From contig CABUIO010000004.1 of assembly GCA_902491625.1 (NCBI GenBank), positions 1-64,000 on the forward strand: a stretch of 64,000 bases of DNA, read 5' to 3'. The first letter of the stretch is position 1. Each line of letters starts with the position of its first letter. The notes under the pieces were generated by a model. That model made no database searches. It was not told the DNA's origin and worked only from the letters and a program-made list of their open reading frames with translations. Position numbers and translations under genes: made by a program. Below are positions 42,488 through 51,980 of the stretch, piece after piece. Source of the DNA: an uncultured Porphyromonadaceae bacterium. GTDB lineage: Bacteria > Bacteroidota > Bacteroidia > Bacteroidales > Muribaculaceae.

Positions 42488-44917
42488 TCAGTTATTTTTC
42501 TCTTTCGTCTTTTCCGGAACGGTGCGCTCGGGAAGGGTAGTGTCTATCTCGTCTGTCAGAGCCTTGGCAAGCACGTCGGACACTGTGTCCACATAGTGGA
42601 ACCGCATGTCCTTGATGTAATCTTGCTCGATCTCCGCAATATCCCTTCTGTTGCGTTCGGATAGGATGATGTCGGTGATTCCGGCTCGTTTCGCAGCAAG
42701 AATCTTCTCCTTGATACCTCCGACCGGAAGCACCTTTCCCCGAAGGGTGATCTCGCCGGTCATTGCGACTTTTGATAGTACACGGCGGCGTGTGAACGCG
42801 CTGGCGATGGATGTCGCTATCGTGATTCCGGCGGAAGGTCCGTCCTTGGGTATCGCGCCCTCGGGTACGTGAATGTGTACATTGTAGGCCGTGAAGATGT
42901 CGTCGGGAAGTCCGAGCAGCTGCGGATTGGCCTTGAGGTATTGCAGAGCCAGCGTGGCCGATTCCTTCATCACGTTGCCAAGGTTGCCTGTCAGCGTAAG
43001 AGTAGGCGTGTTTGAGCGGCTGAGCGATGTCTCCACATAAAGGATCTCTCCGCCCACAGAAGTCCAGGCAAGTCCTGTGACGACACCCGCGAGAGAATTG
43101 CCCTCGTAGATTTCCGAAACCACATCCTCGATGCCGAGGAGTTCGCGGACATCCGACTCGCTGACTGTCTTTGGATAAACCTTTTTCCTGGCTTTCAGCA
43201 AAGCGATTTTGCGAAGTACCTTTGCAATACGTTTTTCGAGGCCACGGACTCCGGATTCGCGTGTATAGTTCTCGATGATCTTCTTTATGGCGTCTTCGGT
43301 GAAGCTGATTTCTCCCTTCTTGAATCCGTTGTCTGCAAGAGCCTTCGGCACGAGATGCCGGCGGGCGATCTCGATTTTCTCTTCGACTGCATATCCGTCG
43401 ATGCGGATGATTTCCATTCTGTCGAGCAGCGGTCGGGAGACTGTGGAAATGTCGTTGGCTGTCGCTATGAACATGACCTTCGAGAGGTCGTATTCGATGT
43501 CGAGATAATTGTCGTGAAACTTGTTGTTCTGTTCGGGATCGAGCAGTTCGAGCAATGCAGCGGAAGGATCCCCCTTAATGTCTTTTTCGATCTTGTCGAT
43601 CTCGTCAAGCATAAAAAGCGGATTGCTCCCTTTCATCTTCCTCATGGCCGCGATGATGCGTCCGGGCATAGCTCCGATATATGTCTTGCGGTGTCCCCTG
43701 ATCTCGGCTTCGTCGTGTACTCCGCCAAGCGAGATACGCGAATAGCCGCGCCCCATTGCTGTTGCGATGGATTTGCCGAGTGATGTCTTGCCGACTCCCG
43801 GAGGGCCGTAGAGGCAGAGAATCGGCGCTTTCATGTCCTTGCGCTGTTTTTGTACCGCTATATGTTCAAGGATTCTCTCCTTGACGTCTTTCAGACCGAA
43901 ATGGTCTGTATCGAGCTGTTTCTCGACGTCGTTGATGGAATAGTTGTCGGGCGTCGTGTCGTTCCACGGGAGTTCGAGCATCGTTTCAAGATAAGAGAAA
44001 AGGATGCCGTATTCCGGAGTCGAGGGATTGAAACGTTCGAGCTTGTGAAACTCCTTGTCGAAATGTTCGTCGACTTCCTTGTCCCAGTTCTTCGTGTCCG
44101 CTCTCATGGCAAGCTCGTCAAGCTCGGCGTCGTCGGTGTCTCCAAGTTCCTCCTGCATCGTCTGAATCTGGCTGCGCAGGAACTGCTGGCGCTGCTGCTC
44201 GCTGATGTTGGCTGCGGTCTTGTCGTGGATCTCCTTTTTCACCTTAAAGAGATCCATGCTTTTGTTTATCAGCGAAGTGAGGGTAAATGCTCTGTCAATA
44301 ATGTCGGTGTCCCTGAGCAATTTCACCTTTTCGGCATTTTCGACAGGGGAATTGAGACACATGAAACTCAGTTCGACAAGAGGATTCTTTATCGACTCCA
44401 GCATCTTCACCACAGGCTCGGTGTTGTCGTCGATGACCGAAAGCATCTTGATGTAGGTGTCTTTGAGTTCCTTGAAAACGGATTCAAATACCTTCGTTTC
44501 TATCGGAAGCTCCTCCTCAATGATCTCGACGGTGAAATACATCACTCCGTCGATGAATCTCGACTTTTTGATTTTCACGATGTGGAGCACATGGGCTATG
44601 ATGCCGGGACCTTCCTTCTCGTCTTCGATAAACTGTGTGGCTTCTATCAGGGTGCCGTATTCAAAGTAATCCTTACGGAACTGACCTGTGCATGAGTCAT
44701 CTTTCAGTGTGAAACACGACAGGAGAGTGTGGGTCTGTGCCGCCTCCATGACAACCGGCACGAGCTCCTTCTCCGTGATGCCGATAGGGAGATTGAGGCC
44801 GGGGAAAAGGACTGTGTTTTTTAAGGGAATCACCGGCACCATGTCGAGGTTCGCGGTGTGCGGATCGCGCAGGCCATTGTGTATATCGTTATCTCTTAAA
44901 TTCTTATCTGAAGCCAT
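42488..44917 (-). CDS. lon: ATP-dependent protease Lon
   Basis: An 809-residue LonA protease. The N-terminal substrate-binding domain begins VPVIPLKNTVLFPG. The AAA+ module has GPPGVGKTSLGKS (near 370), FMLDEIDK and the arginine-finger region. The protease domain has the catalytic serine in KDGPSAG (near 693) and the lysine in GGIKEKILAAKR (near 735). It degrades misfolded and regulatory proteins. A TAATTTTG box lies about 37 bases before the start. Confidence 0.97.
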   Translation of the reverse strand: MASDKNLRDNDIHNGLRDPHTANLDMVPVIPLKNTVLFPGLNLPIGITEKELVPVVMEAAQTHTLLSCFTLKDDSCTGQFRKDYFEYGTLIEATQFIEDEKEGPGIIAHVLHIVKIKKSRFIDGVMYFTVEIIEEELPIETKVFESVFKELKDTYIKMLSVIDDNTEPVVKMLESIKNPLVELSFMCLNSPVENAEKVKLLRDTDIIDRAFTLTSLINKSMDLFKVKKEIHDKTAANISEQQRQQFLRSQIQTMQEELGDTDDAELDELAMRADTKNWDKEVDEHFDKEFHKLERFNPSTPEYGILFSYLETMLELPWNDTTPDNYSINDVEKQLDTDHFGLKDVKERILEHIAVQKQRKDMKAPILCLYGPPGVGKTSLGKSIATAMGRGYSRISLGGVHDEAEIRGHRKTYIGAMPGRIIAAMRKMKGSNPLFMLDEIDKIEKDIKGDPSAALLELLDPEQNNKFHDNYLDIEYDLSKVMFIATANDISTVSRPLLDRMEIIRIDGYAVEEKIEIARRHLVPKALADNGFKKGEISFTEDAIKKIIENYTRESGVRGLEKRIAKVLRKIALLKARKKVYPKTVSESDVRELLGIEDVVSEIYEGNSLAGVVTGLAWTSVGGEILYVETSLSRSNTPTLTLTGNLGNVMKESATLALQYLKANPQLLGLPDDIFTAYNVHIHVPEGAIPKDGPSAGITIATSIASAFTRRRVLSKVAMTGEITLRGKVLPVGGIKEKILAAKRAGITDIILSERNRRDIAEIEQDYIKDMRFHYVDTVSDVLAKALTDEIDTTLPERTVPEKTKEKNN

Positions 44918-44953
44918 AAGGTTCTTTCAATGCAGTTTTGGCAAAAAACGACA

Positions 44954-44961
44954 CAAAATTA
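44954..44961 (-). promoter_or_regulatory. -7 box of lon
   Basis: TAATTTTG on the minus strand; no clear -33 partner. Confidence 0.5.
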
Positions 44962-45005
44962 GTTAAAATGGTTCAGACACCGAAATATATGTGTGTGAAA
45001 AAATG

Positions 45006-45013
45006 TAATTTTG
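45006..45013 (+). promoter_or_regulatory. -7 box of the trmN6-like gene
   Basis: TAATTTTG, 27 bases before the ATG at 45041; the -33 element is not obvious. Confidence 0.5.
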
Positions 45014-45040
45014 CGGACGTAAACAAAAAACGATTCTCCG

Positions 45041-45763
45041 ATGAAAGAGCGTCTATTCAGATTCAAGCAATTTTCGGTGAAGCATCAGCTTAGTGCCATG
45101 AAGGTCGGCGTGGATGCAGTGCTCCTTGGCGCGTGGGCGGATGTCGCAGACGTGAGGTCGGTGCTCGACATCGGCACAGGATGCGGTGTGATTGCTCTTG
45201 CCGTGGCTCAGCGTGCGTCGGATGCGAGGATACTGGCCATTGACATCGACACTCCTTCTGTCGTGGAAGCTTCGGAAAATTTTGCAAATTCACCCTGGAG
45301 TCAGCGGCTTGAGGCTCAGAATGTCTCTTTTGACTCGTTGCTTGCTGACACTTCGGAGCAATTCGATCTTGTCATCTCCAATCCGCCATTTTTCGACAGC
45401 GGGGTGGATCCTCATTCAGACAGTCGCATGAGGGCGCGCCATGTCGGCGAGCTTTCTCCGTTCTCAATTCTTGGGGGCGCCGGAAAATTGCTCTCGCCTC
45501 AGGGCCGAGTTGCCATGATTGTGCCTGCCTATATGGAGGAGAGGCTTTGTGAGTTCGCTGATGCGTCGGGATTGTGTCTTCTTCGGGGATTGAGAGTGAA
45601 AGGAACTCCTGCGGCTCCTCCGAAAAGATTCCTTGCCGAATTTAGCCGTAAGTGTTGTCCCGGAGGTGAAAACCGGATTGAACCCCTTACTATCCAGACC
45701 GCACCGGAAGCATATACGGAGGAGTATATAGCTCTGACTAAGGGATATTATATCAAATTTTAA
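45041..45763 (+). CDS. tRNA1(Val) A37 N6-methyltransferase (YfiC/TrmN6-like)
   Basis: A 240-residue class I methyltransferase. It opens with FRFKQFSVKHQLSAMKVGVD, where the Met-Lys-Val-Gly-x-Asp segment is characteristic of the TrmN6/YfiC family. It has motif I LDIGTGCGVIALAVA and the adenine N6 catalytic SNPPFFDSG. The known enzyme modifies A37 of tRNA1(Val). It is divergent from lon. Confidence 0.88.
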   Translation: MKERLFRFKQFSVKHQLSAMKVGVDAVLLGAWADVADVRSVLDIGTGCGVIALAVAQRASDARILAIDIDTPSVVEASENFANSPWSQRLEAQNVSFDSLLADTSEQFDLVISNPPFFDSGVDPHSDSRMRARHVGELSPFSILGGAGKLLSPQGRVAMIVPAYMEERLCEFADASGLCLLRGLRVKGTPAAPPKRFLAEFSRKCCPGGENRIEPLTIQTAPEAYTEEYIALTKGYYIKF

Positions 45764-45781
45764 ATTTTTAACATTATATGT

Positions 45782-45812
45782 TTTGCCGATTTTAAACGAA
45801 TCGGTAAATTTG
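45782..45812 (+). promoter_or_regulatory. Promoter of the aromatic-rich secreted protein gene
   Basis: TTTG (45782-45785), a 19-base spacer and TAAATTTG (45805-45812) fit the full consensus; the leader would be about 30 bases. Confidence 0.75.
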
Positions 45813-45847
45813 ATGTCTTAATTAGAAAACAAATATATTTTTACGCT

Positions 45848-47113
45848 ATGAAGGAGTCGATATTTTTACTGGCATCATTATTATTGGGATCCGGCGCAGC
45901 CATGGCCCAATACGATGATGACATATATTACAACCCTGACAAGGCTGCAAAGAAATCATCGTCCAAAACCATTGTGGCGGACGGACGCAACTATAATCCG
46001 AACCTTGGAGAGTCGGCTGAGCTGACGGATTCAGACATCGATGCTTACAATGGCTTCGGCGGCTACTATGAGACTGCTGTCGACACGATCGGCGCCGCCA
46101 TGGCCAATAGTGAGGATTTTGTCTATACACAGCAGATTCAGAAATACTACAATCCTACGATTGTCACGGACAATTCGGCCGTGCTTGCCGATGTCCTTGC
46201 CAACAGCTACGGCAATGTCAACATCATCTATCAGGGTGGTGTGCCCTACATGACTTCGTGGGTCTACAATTATCCCTGGTACACCTACAGCTATTCCCCC
46301 TACTGGGCGTTTAACTTCACCTGGGGTCCATGGGGATATTATGATCCCTGGTACTGGGGACCCTCATGGTCATGGTATTCGCCTTACTACTGGGGTTCGC
46401 CATGGTATGGTCCCGGCTATGGATGGGCATGGAGCTATCCTTCTTACCACCGCTGGAACAATTATCACCGCAATCCCGGAGCAGGCCGGCCGATGGCTCA
46501 CCACCGCTACAATACCGGACTCGGCAGAGACTACCGTAATCCCGGCAGATCACATTATACAGCTTCGGGCACACGCCCCTCGACCGGCAACCGATTTAAC
46601 GGAACTCGTTACGGCAATACGCGTCCTGTGTCTTCTGTAGCTACGTCGCGTCCCGGGACAGCTACTTATAATGGCAATTCGCACCGTGGAAATATCGGCA
46701 TTGACAACAGTGTACGTCCCTCGACATCCTCTACTGTGAGAGGTAACGCCGCAACACGCAACAATCGGGTACATGGCGAATCGATGAGTGTCTCTCCCTC
46801 GCGTTTCGGCGTTACCAACACCGAAACAGTCAGCCCGAGAGTGACCACCACAACTCCGCGCAACACTACGACGACAACACGCAATGCCACTACGACAACT
46901 CGCAATCACAATACCACCACCAATACGCGCAATTACAACACTTCCACGCGCAACAACAACAATTCTGTGATGAGAAACAATACCAATACCAACAGTCATC
47001 GCAGTTCCGGAAGCTCTTTCCGGAGTTCAGGAGGTAGCCGTGGCGGATTCGGCGGCGGAGCCGGACGCATGGGCGGCGGCGGAAGCCGCGGAGGTGGTGG
47101 CCATCGCAGATGA
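45848..47113 (+). CDS. Secreted low-complexity protein rich in aromatic, Asn/Thr and Gly/Arg tracts
   Basis: A 421-residue protein with a signal peptide (cleavage likely after MAQ, near residue 20). Its composition changes in blocks. An acidic N-terminal part is followed at about 120-200 by an extreme Trp/Tyr/Gly/Pro region (WVYNYPWYTYSYSPYW, GPSWSWYSPYYWGSP). Next comes a Ser/Thr/Asn/Arg-rich region with repeats such as TTTRNATTTTRN, and then a tail of Gly, Arg and Ser ending GGGSRGGGGHRR. I recognise no domain. It has its own promoter and terminator and precedes the FadL-like porin. A surface adhesive or matrix role is possible but unsupported. Confidence 0.75.
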   Translation: MKESIFLLASLLLGSGAAMAQYDDDIYYNPDKAAKKSSSKTIVADGRNYNPNLGESAELTDSDIDAYNGFGGYYETAVDTIGAAMANSEDFVYTQQIQKYYNPTIVTDNSAVLADVLANSYGNVNIIYQGGVPYMTSWVYNYPWYTYSYSPYWAFNFTWGPWGYYDPWYWGPSWSWYSPYYWGSPWYGPGYGWAWSYPSYHRWNNYHRNPGAGRPMAHHRYNTGLGRDYRNPGRSHYTASGTRPSTGNRFNGTRYGNTRPVSSVATSRPGTATYNGNSHRGNIGIDNSVRPSTSSTVRGNAATRNNRVHGESMSVSPSRFGVTNTETVSPRVTTTTPRNTTTTTRNATTTTRNHNTTTNTRNYNTSTRNNNNSVMRNNTNTNSHRSSGSSFRSSGGSRGGFGGGAGRMGGGGSRGGGGHRR

Positions 47114-47142
47114 TCCCGGCCGACAGAAATGAATTTTTTGAT

Positions 47143-47183
47143 TCCGGGTCGGAGCATCATAGTTCCGATCCGGATTTCTCTTT
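47143..47183 (+). terminator. Terminator after the aromatic-rich protein gene
   Basis: TCCGGGTCGGA (47143-47153) pairs with TCCGATCCGGA (47164-47174) over 11 bp with one central G-T pair, followed by TTTCTCTTT. Confidence 0.65.
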
Positions 47184-47213
47184 AAGTTTTGTAAATTAGC
47201 AACCCAAAATATT

Positions 47214-48914
47214 ATGAAGAAAACTTTTACATCTTTGGCATTCCTGTGTGTCGGCTTTGCCGCACTTGCTCAAAGTGCGACTGATGGTGCGGCATTGCTG
47301 CAGTCCGACATCAAGGGTACGGCGCGTTTCATGTCAATGGGTGGCGCTTTCGGTGCCATCGGCGGTGACATGTCGACATTGTCCTACAACCCCGCAGGTA
47401 TCGGCATCTATCGTCGTTCGGAGATAGGACTTACCATGGATTTCGATTTTCAGAGCACATCTACTGAATTTCCCGGAACCAAGAATGATCAAAACAAATT
47501 CAAGTATCTGATAAACAACGGCGGCTATATAGGCGCGATGCGCCTGAACAGCACTACGATGCCCAATTTCAATTGGGGCATCACCTACAACAGAAAAGCC
47601 AACTTCCACCGTGAGTTCTCGGGCGTTGCGCCAAGTCTTTCCAATTCTCTGTCCAACTACATAGCCGGTGTGGCCAATAATTCCGGAGTACTTGAGGAGG
47701 ATGTTGTTTCGACCAATTCTTTCGACCCCTATAATGCAACCGATTATCCTGCTCCATGGATCTCGATACTCGGCTACGACAGCTTCTTTATCTCGCCCAC
47801 TTCAGACAACCCATCAGATCCCCGGTGGGTAGGCCAGTTTGACAACCACACGACCGGCAGCGGTGTGATGTCGGTCATTGAGAAAGGCGGCATCGACGAA
47901 TACAATATCGCTCTTGGCGGCAACATCAAGGACGTCGTGTTCTGGGGTATGGATTTCGGAATCACGAGCCTGACCTATAAGCGCCAGACTGTCTGGGGCG
48001 AATCCCTGTCGAACGCCAATGTCAATCTTGGCGACGGAATGCGCCGCTACGATGCCGACTGGAGTCTCTACAACGACTATCGCGTCAACGGCACCGGCTT
48101 CAACTACAAGCTCGGCGTCATCGTCAAGCCCATTCAGGAACTGCGCCTCGGATTTGCTTTCCACACTCCGACTTGGTACGGACTCACAGAGAAATATTAT
48201 GCCAACACCTGGTTTACGTATTCCCGCAATGGTCAGGTGATAAAAGAAGACGGCGCGGAGACCAACCAGGGATATGACGGCGTTAACGACTTTAATTTCC
48301 GCACACCGTGGCGTTTCATCGGAAGCATCGCGGGCGTATTCGGCAACAACCTCATCCTTAGCGCAGACATCGACTGGACCGGAATGCAGTATATGCACTT
48401 CTCGTCGCCGACATATTCCGACTATTGGTATGATGACGGATGGGACTACTGGCCCGCTCCCGCCAAAGCTCCGTCGGACAATTATGCAAGCTCCGATCCT
48501 TACTATTACACCAACAAGGATGCCAAAGACTATTATCAGACATCGACAACAATCCGTGTGGGTGCCGAGTATCGCATCATTCCCCAGTTCAGTGTCCGCG
48601 CAGGCTATGCTTACACTTCCTCGCCTGTCAAGAGCGACACACGCGACGGCAAGAAGACAATCTACACAGCCGATCCCAGTCCGTCTTACGAATTTGACAA
48701 CGACATCAACTACGTCTCTTTCGGACTTGGCTATCGTTATCAGGCATTTTATGTCGACCTTGCCTACATGTACCGTGCGCGCAAGAGTGAATGGCACGCT
48801 TATTCACCCAACATCGGCGATTCAGCATATTCCGGTTCGACTTTGGGCGGACCTGTGGCGAAAGTGACATCAAAAGACAATCAGCTCATATTGAGTATGG
48901 GCTTCCGCTTCTGA
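47214..48914 (+). CDS. FadL/TodX-like outer membrane protein
   Basis: A 566-residue beta-barrel with a signal peptide (cleavage after ALAQ, near residue 20). The N-terminal SMGGAFGAIGGDMSTLSYNP segment, followed by GIGIYR, is the hatch signature of the OMPP1/FadL/TodX family, which takes up hydrophobic molecules. The barrel ends in LILSMGFRF with a C-terminal Phe, as needed for BAM insertion. A strong terminator follows. Confidence 0.87.
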   Translation: MKKTFTSLAFLCVGFAALAQSATDGAALLQSDIKGTARFMSMGGAFGAIGGDMSTLSYNPAGIGIYRRSEIGLTMDFDFQSTSTEFPGTKNDQNKFKYLINNGGYIGAMRLNSTTMPNFNWGITYNRKANFHREFSGVAPSLSNSLSNYIAGVANNSGVLEEDVVSTNSFDPYNATDYPAPWISILGYDSFFISPTSDNPSDPRWVGQFDNHTTGSGVMSVIEKGGIDEYNIALGGNIKDVVFWGMDFGITSLTYKRQTVWGESLSNANVNLGDGMRRYDADWSLYNDYRVNGTGFNYKLGVIVKPIQELRLGFAFHTPTWYGLTEKYYANTWFTYSRNGQVIKEDGAETNQGYDGVNDFNFRTPWRFIGSIAGVFGNNLILSADIDWTGMQYMHFSSPTYSDYWYDDGWDYWPAPAKAPSDNYASSDPYYYTNKDAKDYYQTSTTIRVGAEYRIIPQFSVRAGYAYTSSPVKSDTRDGKKTIYTADPSPSYEFDNDINYVSFGLGYRYQAFYVDLAYMYRARKSEWHAYSPNIGDSAYSGSTLGGPVAKVTSKDNQLILSMGFRF

Positions 48915-48943
48915 CAAAAATCGACACCCGAATATCCAAACTG

Positions 48944-48985
48944 AATCTCCCGGAAGGAGCCAATGTTCTCTCCGGGAGATTTTTC
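48944..48985 (+). terminator. Terminator after the FadL-like gene
   Basis: AATCTCCCGGA (48944-48954) and TCCGGGAGATT (48971-48981) form an 11-bp stem followed by a T-run; placed between convergent genes. Confidence 0.85.
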
Positions 48986-49001
48986 ATATTACTATGAGAA
49001 G

Positions 49002-50045
49002 TTACTTGTGATGGTAAGCGACAATGTATTTGCTTCCGGGAAGATAGCTCACGAGGTAGACGAAAGTGAAAGAAACTGTTATCAGCATCAGAGACGCTAC
49101 AGCAAGCCGCAGATAAGGGGAGGACTGGGGAAGTATATCGAGCTGCGAGATGCCGAGATTCATCATTTCGTTTATGAGGTAGACTCCGAATGTGAGCTTT
49201 GACAGAGTCGATATGAACGGGGTGCTCTTATATCTGCTGCATAAATAAAAAATGACGACAAATATCGCCGTACAGCGGACTATATTTCCGAAGTTGGTGT
49301 TTATGGCGCCTGTGATTTCTTTCATTCCAATGAAATATTCAAACCATGGCATAGCCAGATCTATGCAGAGATAAGCAAGAACTACCGCAATGACTTGAGA
49401 TGTCGTGACATGTAAGTGATATGTGCGGATGTAGTACCCGAGAATGTAGAAGCCTACGTAGCCCGTGAAATAGTAGAATGGAGAGGTGATGTTTATTTCA
49501 GCCCCGGAAACGTGGGATGCGTATGGAAACATTGAGACAAGACACCAGAAAATCAGATACCATTTCACTTCTTTCTGAGAACAGGCTTTCAGCCATCCGG
49601 ACAGGATAGGGGAGAGCATATAGAGTCCAAAGAGCGTATAAAGGAACCAAAAACCGCCATTGATGGATGGCATGAAAGGAGCCTGAACCAGAAGCAGATG
49701 TGCGCGTTCAGGCGTATTGAATTGAAGCATCGGCAGGATATAGAGTATGGTCCAGACGATCATTGGGATCCCGATATTGGTGAAGCGCTTTTTGAGAAAA
49801 GCCGATGTGGATGTCTTCAAAGGAAGGATGAGCGCTCCGGATGTCATAAGGAATATCGGAGTCTCAAACTCAAAAAATGAGAACACATAACCGGCAATGG
49901 GATCGTCGGCGAAGCTTGTCATATCGGCTGTAAGATATGTTATTCCGGAATAATGGAAGAGATGCTCGGCACATATAAACACACATGCCACAATGCGTGC
50001 GACATCCAAAGCGAGAATACGTTCATTTTTGAATGGGGGGGTCAT
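49002..50045 (-). CDS. Acyltransferase 3 family membrane protein
   Basis: A 347-residue membrane protein with about ten hydrophobic helices. It begins RILALDVARIVACVFICAEH, the conserved start of acyltransferase 3 (OafA/YrhL) proteins, whose active-site His is in the first helix (here ICAEHLFHY). It would O-acylate a surface or secreted sugar. No partner gene adjoins it, so the substrate is unknown. Confidence 0.8.
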   Translation of the reverse strand: MTPPFKNERILALDVARIVACVFICAEHLFHYSGITYLTADMTSFADDPIAGYVFSFFEFETPIFLMTSGALILPLKTSTSAFLKKRFTNIGIPMIVWTILYILPMLQFNTPERAHLLLVQAPFMPSINGGFWFLYTLFGLYMLSPILSGWLKACSQKEVKWYLIFWCLVSMFPYASHVSGAEINITSPFYYFTGYVGFYILGYYIRTYHLHVTTSQVIAVVLAYLCIDLAMPWFEYFIGMKEITGAINTNFGNIVRCTAIFVVIFYLCSRYKSTPFISTLSKLTFGVYLINEMMNLGISQLDILPQSSPYLRLAVASLMLITVSFTFVYLVSYLPGSKYIVAYHHK

Positions 50046-50079
50046 AAATTTGATTTATTTTGTGTTGCCTACTGATTGA

Positions 50080-51303
50080 TTATGTAATTGATTTGCTGTC
50101 GAATATGATTGTTTTGTTTGGCGCGGTGGAGAGCGTAGCTCCGATGAGGTAGTCGCTTCCGGAGCCTTCGCGAATGCCTGATTGTGCTGCAATCTGTGTC
50201 GGTTTCAGTTGCGAGTTGCGGCACAGGACATTGCGGCGTTCACCTTTCATTCTGGTTTTAAGGAGTTTCCCGGGAGTATAGACATCCTTTACGAAAAAGA
50301 CACGTCCGGGGAAATCCGGATGGCATTTGTCACTGAGGTATAGCATCGTGTTGGGATGGAGTTTCTGTAGACCGAAGCGATCGGCGAGCATGGCTGAGGC
50401 ACCGCATTTCAGGACGGATGAGTCCGGCTCATAGAGATATTTTCCTTTGATAGTATCCGCCGGTGAGTCGTAGATCTGTTCCAAAGGAAAAGTCGTGCCT
50501 TTCCGAAAACTTACGGAGGGCTCTATGTCTATTTCGTCGTTCTTGAAATTGTAGGCAGAGATCAGAGGATCCTCTGTGCTTTCTTTTGCGAAATCACACT
50601 CGACAAGAATTTCCTTGCATTCGTTCTTTACACTAAGCACCCACACGCGGCTGACGTTGGCGAGCTGCCGACAGAGTTCGGTGATGTCAAGCATAGGGGA
50701 GACTTTGGTCAGCAGGCGTCGGGTATGGGATGCGATGAGGCTAAGGTTAGTGTGTATGTCGGGACTGCAGTCAGTCAGTGCGTAAGTGCGTCTGTTGAAC
50801 TCCCCGCGCCGAGCAGGATCGGCAAATATGATGTCGAAAGATAATTCGGGATTCTGCCTGAGCCGGTCGAGGCTGTCGCCGCATACCACATTTATGTTTT
50901 TGATCCCGAGTCTCCGGAAATTGTCAGTGGCAAAATCGGCATTGCGTTGCACGATGTCGAAAGTGGTGATTGCGGATGCCTTTTGCGACATGAAAATGTC
51001 ATCGACTCCAAGTCCGCATGTCATGTCGAGAATTTCCGCGCCGTCGGGAATGAGGGACGCATGGAAACGCGCTATTGTCTCGCATGTGCATTGCTCCGAA
51101 GAGAGAACGGAAGGGAATATGAAGCGTCTGCCGGCGACGAGAGAGGGCAGTTTTCCTCTCGTCTTACGTCGACATTCGATCTGGATGATGGCAAGATCCA
51201 CATCGAATGGTAGACTTTTGTCGGCGTATTTCAATCTAAGCGCCGCAGGATCCGAATGTTCGTGCTCCGAAATAAAGTGTTCCAGTTCGTCGGTCGATTC
51301 CAT
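50080..51303 (-). CDS. Class I methyltransferase with THUMP-like C-terminus (PG_1098-like)
   Basis: A 407-residue protein. The SAM-binding core is LDMTCGLGVDD with a distinctive FADPARRG motif IV. The C-terminal part (GNKLLK-like GKLLKTRMKGERRNVLCRNS) matches the THUMP-like domain of the Bacteroidetes PG_1098 family, presumed to methylate RNA. I take the ATG at 51303; a TTG four codons upstream overlaps the -7 box and would lie before the transcription start. Confidence 0.75.
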   Translation of the reverse strand: MESTDELEHFISEHEHSDPAALRLKYADKSLPFDVDLAIIQIECRRKTRGKLPSLVAGRRFIFPSVLSSEQCTCETIARFHASLIPDGAEILDMTCGLGVDDIFMSQKASAITTFDIVQRNADFATDNFRRLGIKNINVVCGDSLDRLRQNPELSFDIIFADPARRGEFNRRTYALTDCSPDIHTNLSLIASHTRRLLTKVSPMLDITELCRQLANVSRVWVLSVKNECKEILVECDFAKESTEDPLISAYNFKNDEIDIEPSVSFRKGTTFPLEQIYDSPADTIKGKYLYEPDSSVLKCGASAMLADRFGLQKLHPNTMLYLSDKCHPDFPGRVFFVKDVYTPGKLLKTRMKGERRNVLCRNSQLKPTQIAAQSGIREGSGSDYLIGATLSTAPNKTIIFDSKSIT

Positions 51304-51312
51304 AATCAGCTG

Positions 51313-51345
51313 CAAAGTTAACTATAATGGTAAAATAAGCGCAAA
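51313..51345 (-). promoter_or_regulatory. Promoter of the THUMP-like methyltransferase
   Basis: On the minus strand TTTG (51342-51345), 21 bases, then TAACTTTG (51313-51320). Transcription would start about 6 bases on, within 3-5 bases of the ATG, so the message may be leaderless. Confidence 0.6.
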
Positions 51346-51389
51346 GAATTTTCGTTTAATAGGAGATTTTACATCCCGGAAATGTCAAT

Positions 51390-51884
51390 ATGAAGGATTT
51401 CGCAGCAATAGATTTTGAGACAGCCAACAGCAATCATAGCAGCGTGTGTAGCGTCGGTGTGGTAATTGTACGCGACGGAAAAGTGACGGAAGAGATTTAC
51501 CGGCTCATCCATCCTGCGCCCAACTACTACAGTCCGATGAATGTCCGGGTCCACGGACTTACACGCGAGGATACGGATCCTGCGGATTACTTTCCTGAGG
51601 TGTGGGCCGAGATTGCGGGTAAAATCGAAGGATTACCTCTCGTAGCGCATTTCAGCCGTTTCGATGAAGGATGTCTGCGTGCCGCATATTACCGCTATGA
51701 AATGGATTATCCTGAGTATCAATTCTATTGCACGTGCACAGCCTCACGTCGTTTTTTCGGCAGGCAGTTGCCCGATCATAAGCTTGACACAGTTGCCGCT
51801 GCCTGCGGCTACGACCTACGCGACCACCACCATGCCCTCCACGACGCGCGGGCTTGTGCCGCGATCGCTTTGGCGATCATGTAG
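51390..51884 (+). CDS. DnaQ-like 3'-5' exonuclease
   Basis: A 164-residue DEDDh-type exonuclease. Motif I is AAIDFETANS (D8, E10), motif II follows SRFDEG, and motif III is HALHDARA, giving a His five residues before the last Asp. The NVRVHGLTREDT stretch is typical of single-domain DnaQ-fold exonucleases. It would trim single-stranded DNA or RNA ends. It is divergent from the methyltransferase gene. Confidence 0.85.
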   Translation: MKDFAAIDFETANSNHSSVCSVGVVIVRDGKVTEEIYRLIHPAPNYYSPMNVRVHGLTREDTDPADYFPEVWAEIAGKIEGLPLVAHFSRFDEGCLRAAYYRYEMDYPEYQFYCTCTASRRFFGRQLPDHKLDTVAAACGYDLRDHHHALHDARACAAIALAIM

Positions 51885-51922
51885 ATGTCTCAAGCCGTGT
51901 GTCAAGCCGTGTGGGCGTATCG

Positions 51923-51954
51923 TTTGTCTGCTACCGAAAATTTTTGTAAATTTG
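51923..51954 (+). promoter_or_regulatory. Promoter of the amidase gene
   Basis: TTTG (51923-51926), a 20-base spacer and TAAATTTG (51947-51954) match both elements; the leader would be about 20 bases. Confidence 0.78.
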
Positions 51955-51980
51955 CGGTCGCAACTCTCCCGCACACGATT

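Noticed and set aside
51890..51913. A 12-bp tandem duplication (TCAAGCCGTGTG twice) before the amidase promoter
   Set aside because: Only two units, outside both coding regions and the promoter boxes; no function suggested.
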